Below, piece after piece: positions 36,301-48,938 of a DNA stretch of 64,000 nucleotides (the stretch's first letter is position 1; each line of letters begins with the position of its first letter). Location: the NCBI GenBank assembly GCA_012934845.2, contig WNNJ02003376.1:1-64000 (forward strand), given 5' to 3'. Source of the DNA: Pomphorhynchus laevis. Its lineage: Eukaryota; Acanthocephala; Palaeacanthocephala; Echinorhynchida; Pomphorhynchidae. The notes under the pieces were generated by a model. The model searched no databases. It saw only the letters and a list, made by a program, of their open reading frames with translations, and had not been told where the DNA came from. A program made the translations under genes and the position numbers.

Positions 36301-39300
36301 ATTGAAAGTTTATAAGCTTAAAACTAAACTATTCACGATTTTAAAAGATAAATACGACACAAAGGGATCCACTGACAATTGTAAAGTTTGTAGCACTTCA
36401 ATTCTTATAATATATAATCGAAACACAATGCTGCTACATATGCATAACAAGTGCCACGCGAATGGTTCATGTTTATTAGAAAGATGGATAATCATGTAAA
36501 GGCATGAGACAGACTACAGATTATTGGTTCAGAATATTTATTTTTTACAGATACAAGTTAATGTAACTTTTGAAAAATGCGGAAATTTAAAAATGTCAGT
36601 TAAGTTAAACATTGTGACATAATTTGCAATCATAAAATTTGAGAATGGAATAATAAAAAGGACTCATGACAAAATCAAATGAATATTATTAAGTAGTATA
36701 CGTATCTTTCAGTTACAATACCCATCATAGACGACGATATTTATGGAGAAATTTTGAATATCGACGATCTTGGTTTATTGAACTAAATGATATTATTTTT
36801 AAACAGATAATAGGATATTACTGATAACACACATTCAAGTATATTATACAGGTTCCATCAGGTTCCTCCTGGTAACCTTTAATCGTTATTTTGATTCAAC
36901 GTCTGTTATATTTAGTCAATTCATAAAAACTAACTTTTATTTTAAATTATAATTTTTTATTTTAACTTCATTTAAATTATAAAAAATCTTATAACAATTA
37001 TTTATAATTATAAATTACTAATAATTATTTATTATCTTATTATTATATAATCATTATGTTATATAATTATTATATCTTTTATTTTTTAATTATTTTTTTA
37101 TTTTATAATTATATTAAATACATAGACTCAGTAAGATGAATTGATATTAAGCGTATAGACTAAGTTGGCATACAAATATTAAACATGTTTGATTCAAAAA
37201 GGCAGTATGAGCAGATTGTAAAAGAACGCGTACAATTCCACTATTAGAAGTAAGTGAACATTTGTGGAAATCAGAAGAACAGAATGTGCTTAAACAGGCA
37301 AAAGTTGAAAAATCTAAAGTCAATTGCAAAATTTTTAATGACAATTTCAACGACAAAGTGACATTGGAAAAGAAACCACATCACGCAATTGTAATAAAGC
37401 GAGATTTGATATGATTATTCTAAATAATTTTTATTATTTATTATTCATTAATCTAAGTCAAGAATAAAACGAGAAATTATAAGCAACTTTAGTAAGTACA
37501 TACCAATGGAGGATTAAGTCGTGCCGTCTTAAGCAATCGTCTGTATTTTAACATGTTCTTAGATGGATCCAAAATTGCTTTCAAATCCTATTTATAGATA
37601 GTTGTAAATATAATGTATGCCAAATATTTAATATTTAACGTAAAAACATACACTCAATACGGATTTAGTCTTGTCTGGTATCCGTTCCCATGTACTTTCC
37701 AAGCGAGTAACCGCCTTGTGATCCAAACCACTTACAATAGCAAACACAGAATTAAAATTCCTGATTTCCTGGCATAACTCTAAACAATAGAAAATAATCA
37801 AATGTGTACATTTAATTTATTTATCAAAAGCTGTTTTTAGAAATCTCATTAAATAATACCATTTTATTTTTGAAACCTTAAAATGTGACCATTTTAATCG
37901 AAATATTGCAATTTAAATAGAAATCTTTTTATTTTCAATTAATATTTGTTTATCCCGCTTGAATAGTTTCATTTTTATGCACATATTCAATAGGTTTGAT
38001 ATCGATATTATTGTGAAATAAATCAATAGAACACGGATTATTTAGCTTCATACAAAATAAAAAAGCAAATAGTTTTTCGATACAAATTATTAAATAATTT
38101 GGATAACTTTAAAAGACAACATTATCTTTACAGATTTTATAAATATGTATGTAAACCTTCGTAATTTATTTAATTATAACATTTGATATCAACAAAATAC
38201 ATAAAATATAATTCAAGTAAATACGAACTTTGACATCAATAATGATCATAACTTGATATTGAGTATTTGAATTTGTGATTTCAACGATAACAATAATGTT
38301 CTACTGTAATATATATAATTATAAAGAGCATAAAGTATGGTATTATGTATAGTATTTTATTCATATAAATTGAAAAAGTTTTAATGTACACTGAAAGAAA
38401 TACATACGAACCTAGGTTTTATCGGATTTTTATGTGATTTTGGATATTTTATTTAAAAAGAAATATTTTTGAGAATATTTAACTAATAATCAGGATAATC
38501 AAGAGTTTATTCTTAAATCACAGAATCAAAGCCAACTCGTTTAGAGTTTTTTTAACAACTTCATCGATATTATATATATGATAGTAAGTTAGATATATCC
38601 ATCAGTATTGTTGTTGAAACACATGACTTTGATTCAAGACTTGCAGTCACTTTTAGACGACCACTTCAGCATCGAAATGATATAGTACCCGGCAACACTC
38701 ATCAGTAGAATGAAGTACCCACTAGTACTTCTATCAGTAAGCACCGTCCATAAACATAGGCAGCGGTTTTTACTGATTTTGCTGCACTCGATTGATCCTT
38801 AATGGATATGGCATGTATAATAGTGTAGCACGGATTTGCTGAGTAAACAACAATTCAGGATTTCTTACGAAATGCAGCATTTATAGAAAATGATGTTACT
38901 CGATAGATTGGATTTTGATTTACGACTTTCAGTCACCATGCCACTTCTAGACAACCAGTTCATCAGTAGAATTCTACTGATGAATCAGTAGAATTGTACT
39001 ATTGTAGGATAACCGAATGCCCATTAGAGAGGGATAAATATTTACGAACTCTTATCCACGATTTTAAATTTCAAGTTTATTATTCGGTATAAACCTATAA
39101 AATTATCGAATCCGTCAAAAAAGTACCCAAGAATAACTCTATTTCAACGGAAAACAAATCATAAAGAAGTAATTCACCATACACTGTAATTGAATATCAT
39201 CCCGCACTTCATAAAATTGAAAGATTAATTTTGCTATTCTAAGTCATTAAAAAGCATGTTAACAAGATCTAGGTTGAACTGCAATGTACCTAGAAACGAT

Positions 39301-42300
39301 GACTATATTACTGGAGATGAATGTACTCCTTGTTATTGAAATAGATTATGTGCTGTAAAAACATGACGACCGCAAACACGTTTGAACGCTCAAAAACCGT
39401 ATTACCTTATTATATAAAAATGACATCAAATTGTAATACTGAAGGTGTAATTTATATGGCAACATGTCGAATTTGTAATGCCCAATATGTAGCCGAATCC
39501 GAAAGATGTCTTAGGCTACAAGAAAACAATAGAAGAAGAGAGAGTAGTTGTAATAGGTGTGAACAAGATAGTGTTTTCTTACATTAAAAAGACATTCACG
39601 AAGGTGAAGAAGATTTAATCAATTATGCAATAATTGAAGCTAATTTGACACATAAAATGACAAGAAAACAAAAGGAAATGCGATGGATTGGGCAATTAAT
39701 GACAGATTTTCCACATGGAGCAAACATGGAAAATATTTACAATATTAAAGAAAAACCATCACCAACATAATAAATAAATAGACATGTGCAAGCATAATTC
39801 TTTCAGAATGGCTCTATAAATAGTAGTTGATTTGGTTTTTGCGGAAATTACATTGAGGAAAGCAAAACATCTCGCTGAAACGTTTGAGAAAAAATAATAA
39901 TTCTTCCATTTTTGTAGCTTCAAAATGTTATAATATATGTAATCTCTTACAGATCCTACACGCCTTTTCAACAATTATAATCAATATATATAATTTGTAT
40001 CACAAATTTTATATATAATTTATGAATACCTCAAATTATGTTATATATATTGAATTTAAACGATTGTATATATAATGTTGATTATTTGTGTCTATATAAG
40101 CATAAAAATGAATTTATTTTTTGGACATTTGCCTGTCGCTTTTTCAACAAAAATTATAATATATAAGTACTCATATTTTTTTTGAAGAAGCCGTAATGCA
40201 AAACGTTGCTGATAATCATAAATAGCCAGCATTACATGGTATACTTCCAGATCTTAACCGATCGTAGTCTTAAGAATTCAACTATACTATATACCCAATA
40301 TATACATTTTGTATTCCGTCCTTTAGTGTCATCCACACACTTCATATACAAATATAAAAATTAATAATTTTATTACTATTTATTCATATCCAAGTTATTT
40401 ATATTTGTCTTATATTTATTCATATCCAAATTATCTTAATTCATAGCCAAAAATAATAGTTAATACTTTTTATATTGCTATCTTATAGTTTAATAAAATC
40501 AAATATTTTATAGTGTACTAAAATCGAAATTATTCATATTCTGAATAGATAATAATGCATTTTCAATTGTACTTTTGTCTGATTATATGCTAAAACTTAT
40601 CTTCAAGCATTTTACATAAAATGACACATTTATTGCTTGCTTTATCTAAAATTTTAATTTAAATTAAAAAGTATATAAACAAGTAAATCAAGATGTGTTT
40701 ATTCAAAATAAGCTTTTGCACTCGAGCTTACTCTGAGACAGACGATAACACAAGGTTAAAAGATATTGAAACTAAAAATATTTAGTCTAAAATAGCATAT
40801 TAATAAAATGTATAATTTATATATATTTTGTATGTTGTAGAACAAAATTATTTTAACATAAATACGCTTCCATTTTATACTTACTAGCTATTTTTACAAA
40901 GTTCTTTATTATCTTGACTCTCTTCCAAATCGAACGCTCTTTAACAATCTCCGTAATTACCCAATACATCTCGTCATTTACAACCTATATCAGTGCAAAG
41001 AGATAAGCGCACAATAAATTTATCAGCATAAAATATAACAAATAATTATTAAAACTAAAAAAATCATTGAACTACACCTTCTTGACCGTTATGTATTTAA
41101 ATATACACATTTTAAATATACATATTCTAAAACCATTTATAATATAAAATTAAAATAACCGATATATAATAAGTTAATAATTTTTGTAATAATATAATGT
41201 TCAATAATTAGTCTTAAATAATAAATACACAATTCTGAATATAAAATATAATTTTTAAATACCTAGGAGCAATCAGGTAGAGTTGAACGATATCTAGTAC
41301 ACTAAATATGTATAATTGGCATGACATTTGAATTTGATGGAGAATTATATGAACAGACGGATGGATTGGCAATGAGTAATCCTCTAGCACCTATTTTGAG
41401 CGAACTTTATATGAGATCATGGGAAGATAATCATCTGAAAAATATATTTTCTGAAATTAAAATGTGGGTCCGCTATGTCGACGATACATTTGGTGTTGTT
41501 CCTGATAACATATACGTTAAAGGGTTGTTATCTAATTTAAATAGTTTTGATAGACACATTCAATGGAAAATGTCGGAAGAGCAAAATAATTCTTTAACTT
41601 TTTTAGATGTACTCGTTAGCAGGCTTCCAAACAAAACTTCGAAAACATCAGTTTTTCAAAAAGTTGGATTAAAACCTAATGTTGTTTACTGGTCTTCAGA
41701 TATCCCTAACACTTGGAAAGTAGCTGCTGCTAGCTCATTGTTTTTGCGAAACAATTTGATTTGCTCCGATTTTGTCGAGATGAGAAAACGTGAGGGCTTA
41801 ATAATTGATACTTTAAGAGAAAACCAATTTCCATAGTGGGAGGTTAAAAAGGCTTTATATAAGACCAGAACTTATAAAATTCATATTTTTGGTCCTTTAA
41901 AAGAACGGGAGTATGTTGGAATTCCATATATCAATGATTTATGGAATAATCGTTTTAAAAAATACGTATATGAAAAACAAATTTCAACATCCCATGATAT
42001 TGTTTTGTACAGTAAAAGAATGCCTAAATTGTTTAATTAAAAAAAATAAATTCATCCGTTGTTTATAAAATCCCTTGATAAGTCTGAGATAAAATATACA
42101 TAGGTCAAACAGGGCAAGGTATAAATAAAAGTATCATAAATACACACTTTAACACGGAACAAGTAGTTCCTTAGTTGATCATAGCATTAATAATGATAAC
42201 ATATTATAAATTGATTGTTCACTCATATTGGATTATTTATTAGTGGAGAGAGTGAAGAAAATATTTATTTAATCGAATTTTCAATAGCCTACTGCTATCA

Positions 42301-45300
42301 TCATCAGGAGTAAATGTTACAAAACAATTTTTTAACATTTACTCCTGATGATGATAGCAGTAGGCTATTGAAAATTCGATTAAATAAATATTTTCTCCAC
42401 TCTCTTCACTAATAAATAATGATAACATAATTAATGTCGATGAAACTACCATCTTTTCAAGAGAATCTTATGGTAAAAGCAAGATGTTTGAATCATTTTA
42501 TATTCACAAATTAAAGAATAACTTAATGGTTGGTAATAAAGGTGATTTGACCTTGAAATTATTATAAGCGAAATTCTTTGATTATAACACATTTTTTACT
42601 TAACATTTAATAACTTTACGTTTTTATTTTGTTTTGCTCAAAATTTTTATATAACAAAAAATATATTTTCAATTTATTGTTTAAAATGTTTTGGTTTATC
42701 CTAATTTTGTTATTTTATTTCTTCATGTTTTGTTTTGTGTACTTTTTAATTTTTGTGTTTTTCTTTGCATTTTGTTTGCTGTTCTTTGTATGAATACATA
42801 TGTTTTGTACTTTTGTTAAAATACGACCAGAAATCAAAAAAAATTTGAAGTGTACAAGTAACGTCGGAGCTATCAAACGATAGCAACAATTTTGCATGTG
42901 TTCATTCAAAAATCAACGATAATCCTACGAAAAAGATAAATTAAAGGTAAATCTAACTACGGATTCAAGTAACAAGGTTAGTAATTTTTTTATGGTCTCA
43001 GGTGATGGGGAGGTGCTTCCCCCATTCCTAAATTAACGAATTTGCTGATAATCAAAATTAAGAAACCGATTGAAAAAACACGATCTCTACAATAAATTTT
43101 TGAGATCCTTCACCAAACAATTTCAGAACAGGGTTCTATTTAACTCTGTTAGATTACACCCTGCGGAGGTTAAGATCTCTTTTGTCTCCAATGACCTCGA
43201 CGCAAGCTACATGGAGTACTTCTCTGCTAATTTAGCTGAATATGGTGAAATCTCATCCAAGCCTATCCTGGCCTCACTGAAAGTTTCAAATCTTCCTTGT
43301 TCAATGGAAGAAGATATACGTTCTTTTATGGCTAAATTCAAGGTCACCAATCTAAGGTCAATCCAGGGTAGGGACGGGAACCCTATCTCGTTGGCTTTTG
43401 CAATGCTCCCGTAAATATTGCTGAGTCCTTGTTTAATTCTGCGTCGAATCCCTTTATGGGTTTCAATATTAAATTCACAATCACAGAGAGGGATGATCTG
43501 ACCTTTCCCCACTGCAGTCGGTGTCACAAATGGGGACACTAGGACTCCAGCTGCAGTGGGACCGCTTGGTGTGCGGTATGTAGCTCCACCAGCTGTCCTT
43601 CTCTGACAACTACCGATCGTGGCGACCCCCCCCCTTCCTGCTCGAATTACGGGGGGGGGTGTACCATCCTGCTTGGAGCAGGAAATGCTCTCTATTCAAA
43701 GAATATAGAAAGTTATTCTTGTTGAAACCGTCCAATCCGGCCAAGTCTTTCACGGTCGCTGCAGCTCCATGTATGGATGACGCTGACATTCTACGGATTA
43801 TCGACAAAAACTACGAATGCTCTTCGGCAGATGGAGGAGTTAGTACACTCTATCCTAACTGTTATCGGGACTAATCCTTTGCTTCCTGTTTCCTCGGTTC
43901 CGGAGTCGAAAAAGAGGGGGGCTTCAGCCCATGCCGTCCTCCCGCTCAAGATTGGGAAGCTAATCCAACATAAGACTAATATGGGAAATGAAGATACTGC
44001 CCAGGGAAAAGTACCTTCCCTGGAGGGAGCTAGTGGTGGGAAGGGCAACCTTCCTGCACCTAGCTCTATCTAGGTAGGCAATCCCCCATCCAACTAATCC
44101 ATCACATTGCAGTGTACTCGTGAGCCTTTTTCACTGAATATCCTTCAGTGGAATTCGAGAGGTGCTTCTGCCCTTAGACTTTTATCTGATAGAGATGCAG
44201 ATGTTATAGTCCTTCAGAAGACGCAGTCTATCCGTCTTACCCAGGACATTACTCGATTTATCCAAAAGCATATATGTTCCCACTATACTCCGTACATAAC
44301 CCCACCTCACTCCTCTTTATATCAAGGACTCTTAGCCTTAGTTATGTGCTCCTTAAGGTCCTCCCTCCTTTTAAATTACTCGTGTCCAGACATGTTTTGC
44401 TTGGTAGTTTCACTCAGTAAGAACGGTAAACGCCTCAGTCTAACCAATGTCTACATCCGGCCAGGGGAGATTCACAAGAACCGCGACCTCCTGGATGGTA
44501 TTATTGATAGCGGCTATGACCTGATACTTGGGGACTTAAATTACAGAACTGGTCGTTGGATCAACGCATCAATTCGCAGAGCTAGGAACGGTTATCTAAT
44601 TCACAAACTACCTTCATCCACCTTTCATTGCACAATTCAATCCTCGACATTTTACTGCTTTACTCGAGGTGGTTGATTAAACCACTATGTACAAAGCAGT
44701 CGCGCCAACAACTGTCCAGCTCTCATGACCTAATTCGTTGGAGAATTGAGGAAGATACGTTGCTTCGAAGGTGGTTTCACTTTGATTCGGTCAGAGTTGC
44801 CTTCTTCCAGGCGGCTATCCACCTCTTTCCCAGAATAGGAAATATGAGTCTTACCGAATTATTACCTACCTCTTTTCGCAAGCTACCTCGATTTTATCGA
44901 CTACCTATAAATGTCGTATATACAATCCCACTCCGACGAAACTCGAGGTCCTAGCGAAATTGCTGAACCTCCCTAATATCTCCGTTTCCGCCAGACAGGA
45001 TCTCTCGAATGAATACTGAAGCACTAGTTATAGGTTCCAGCTGAGTAAGGATAGGACGATTATTGCTCGTCTTAATCCTTCTCAGTCTTCCTTTTGGAAG
45101 ATTTTCACGAAGGAGAAGTTTGTTTGCTGGAAAGATAGAGCATTGAGGTGGATAGGGAATGTAGGCCTTAATAAAGTTTTAGAGGAGTCACTAGCCCTAC
45201 ACAACTATGGAGTCACTCAATCACCTCAACCAATCCTGCCTTGGTGTAACTTCAGGAGTAGGGATCTATCTGTTACGGATATTCTTAACTACTGGGGTCC

Positions 45301-48300
45301 ACTCTCGGGCACTTCCAAATCCGTCGTTCCACTTTTCTCTCGGGTCTGTCAACTTTTGACAGCTGATCAGAGAAGAGAGGTGGCCGTCACAATGCTTTTA
45401 GCCTCCCCATCCGATGTAGCAGGCATCAATATTAGTAAGCGTGTTTTTATCCCTAAGAAAAAATCCTGCTCATGTCCTAAAGACCTGCGACCCATTTCGA
45501 TTCAAAATTCCCTCGTGTCGATTTACGAAAAAGCGCTTGCGCGTAAAATCCGCGGCCATTTAAGTAGGCGTAATTTGATCCCCCAGGTTTTTATGGGTTT
45601 GTCAAAGCTCGAACGATCCATTCAGCAGTAGGTGAAGTGGAACAATTTTGTCGGGAGAATAGCCATCGTTTAGTTGTGGCTGTTTTCCTTGACTTTTCTG
45701 CTGCATTTGACCGCATATCCATTTCCTTCGTGATTTCTTCTCTCAGGTCCCTCGGGTTGCGTGCGAGAATTGTGAATAGGCTGGAGATTCTGCTGTACAC
45801 AAAGCGATTTTACTATGAAGACAACCCTGATGCGCGTTAGTTCTACCCTATTACGGGTGTACCTCAAGGATCCCCACTTTATCCCATCTTATATCTTGCT
45901 GCCTCCATTAATCTATTCAAAATTTTTAAACGCGAACAACGTCTTGTGGTGTACGCTGATGACACCACAGCCCTGCTCACTGGACACAGGTGTAAAGAAG
46001 TAATCTCTGAGATCAGCCGTTTCTTTTTAAGATTAAAAGACCAGTTACCCAAATCCAATCTTGTTTTAAACTCCGCCAAATCGCAGGCGGTTGTCTTTCA
46101 TAACACCCCTGCAACTAAGAAAAAACTTAAGAGATTAGCACTCTCTGCGCTCTCCTCCATATTTGCATCTAAACCACTTCCCACATTAACAAGTCGAGTA
46201 AAATACCTAGGGTTAACCGTTACGGTGAACTAGTCGGCAAAAGCTCACCTGGATAGACTCAAACGTATCCTGAAGAAAGCTAGGTTGGCCCTGAAACGGG
46301 CTCAGCATATGTCATTGAAAAGGAAAACCCAGGTGCGCCTTTGGGCTACCTGGGCTATCTCGGGATTAGTCTTCTTTTCGAGAGGACGCACCCCTGAGTA
46401 AAGGCTAAGGTTTCTTAAGCTCCTCGTCTCTCGTTTACCAGCATAGTCCGCGCCGATTGGATTCTTCGGGGGGGGGTGAAAGACCCCGGGTGGTTCAGTC
46501 GGAAGGCGGCGTGTTGGATCGGTTGGGGGCTCAGATCCCCCTGGATTTGATGCCGTGAACATGGAAGAAGACTTACACATGCTGTCTTGTTGATTTCTTT
46601 TTCCTGTCTTGTAACTGACCTGACATTTATTTATTCTTTCACCATGTATTATTTGTTATTAAGAAAATCTTTATTTTATTATTATTATTTTTGTTGCACA
46701 TTTTTAGTGCTTTTTTATTTCGTTGTTGTGTTTTGTTTGCTGTGGTCCCCACCAACGAAAATGTTACATGAACAAGTGCTAGCAATGATTTTGATTCCAT
46801 CATCAATGTGCAAACAGACAAGAAACTTTATTTATGTGATTTTTTTCATTTTTATGTTAATTTACTGAAGATGCTAGTAGTTTCTAGCGAAATATCAAAA
46901 TAATTTTTTTGTCATTCAACTTGACCTGATAGTTCCTGGAAATATAAATATTTAAATACAGATCAGGATGGATATATTTCTATACTGTTAATTCGTGCTT
47001 GTATTATAACTTATAAGGCCAAGCATTTAATAAACTTTTAATTTAGATTTCTGTAAATTTTGATAGTAATCAGATAATTGACACTCCGATTAATCATGTC
47101 TTTAAACATAAAACGTAAATCGTGCCTTAAAATAAATTAGAAAGTTAAATTGTATTTTTGAAATCAAAATGAAGAAACATATAAGATGTTTAAAATCAAA
47201 ATATTTTAAATATCATGTTTTATTTTGGTGATCGATAGCCAACTGTGAAAGAATTATGAACATATCACTATGCCATATCGCTTAATGATGATATGCTAAA
47301 AACGCTAGTTTCAAAGTAAATGTTTGAGTTTTAATACTTTCACATTTATCTTTAATTACCATAAATGTTTTAATACTAATTACATATTGGCTAGTAATTT
47401 TAGATAGCAACAAATTTATGACAATCAAATTAGGATGGTAATATATAGTTTAGTTGTAAGACAACCAAGAAGGCTTGACTTCTTGGTTATCCTACAACTA
47501 AGCCTTCTTGGCTATCTTACAACTAAGCTACACACTGGCATATATAACATATATATGTTATATGTTATATATAACAGGAAAATCTATAATAATAGCTCAT
47601 TATAGTTTATGATATACTGCAGAAATAATTGTGTTTGGCTAAAAACATTAAAGTTGAAGAAATATATGTGCGTAAATTTTAACTTGTTGATCGATAATTA
47701 AAAAAATTTCTTTATAAATTGAATAAAACACTTAGTTGAGCATCTCGCCAGCTACAACAAATAATATTAGAGTTCTATGAAAAAGCTTTCAATATAGATA
47801 AAAAGAAGGATGAATATGATCACCTTGCATACACTCAATTACTGAAGAAAAATCATGTAAGTTTTCATGGTTAACTAAAAACAATTATTGTGAAGATTTA
47901 GAAATTATAGAATTCACTACAAGCAGAAACTTTGTAAAGAGATCAAAAAAGGATGATTAAGTCCACTGAAAACTTAATAAACTTGTCAAATATTCAATTG
48001 ACCGAAAATGATAGAGAGGTCTTAAACTTAGGTTTAAACTGCAACATAGCAAAGAGAGAGATTATAAGATATAATATTATGAAGACAGTAAAACAATTTG
48101 TAATAATGCGTTTTAAGATATTATTTATATTGTTGACAATACTAAACTATATGGTGCTCAAAATAGTTTTGGTAATCAACTTTTAAAAAATATATGTTTA
48201 TTAGACCTGATAGTAATTACAAACCAAATATTAGTAAAATAGAACTAACTGCGCTTTCATCTCTACAGAAACATAAAGAAATAATTATACAAAAGGGAGG

Positions 48301-48907
48301 TCAAAGTCCGGAGCCTTAATATGAGGAAAGGATGATTTCATGCATGAAGGACAGATAGCTGGATGATATAAATCAAATATAAAGCAATGGTAAATATTAC
48401 AACATTTACCTGAAAATATTTGTTGAATCTTAAAATGACCCCAGAGCGCGGTTCAGCCACGATCAATCAAGATATATATACAAAATATTATTAGTCTCTA
48501 ACAACAAAAAAAACAGATTAATGCTTCAATTGACGTTTCGCATTGCGACTTCTTCAAAAATTGTAAGTATTAATAACCAAGATTTTTTTACCAGTTTCTG
48601 GTAAAAAATTGTAAGTATTCAAAAGATATAAGTATTAATAACAAAGAAGTTTTTATCAGTCACTGATAAAAAAATTCTTAGTTATTAATACTAACAATTT
48701 TTGAAGTAGCCGCAAGGCGAAACGTTAACTTAAGAATTAATTTCTGTTTTTTTGCAGGTAAAGACCAATAATAATTAAATCAGCTAACTGAGTCTACGTA
48801 TTGCTATATAATTATAAAATAAACAAAACATAATAATGCTAAATCAAAATTTAATAATTAAATAATAAAATTAATTGTTTTTAGATTTTCTATAATTTAA
48901 ATCAAGT

Positions 48908-48938
<31 letters not shown>

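Larger units (their letters stand above)
41310..42560 (+). mobile_element. PLE fragment, RT palm to GIY-YIG (copy E)
   Basis: ORF 41321-41836 holds motif B (YEQTDGLAMSNPLAPILSEL), motif C (VRYVDDTFGVV), then SLTFLDVLVSR and TSVFQK. After a stop the frame continues with GPLKEREYVGIPYINDLW, a linker, and KYTxVKQG of the GIY-YIG core; the C-terminal DETTIFSRESYGKSKMFES follows at 42435. A palindromic insert of 213 bases separates the last two parts. The 5' half is absent. Confidence 0.75.

Noticed and set aside
36302-36499. Overlapping small ORFs on both strands
   Set aside because: Intron sequence; no conserved features and no splice context.
40183-40210. Hammerhead-like core
   Set aside because: Stem II and GAAA are lost; at most a decayed relic.
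46587-46868. Hydrophobic ORF (MLISFSCLV)
   Set aside because: T-rich composition gives Phe/Leu runs; no homology or gene structure.
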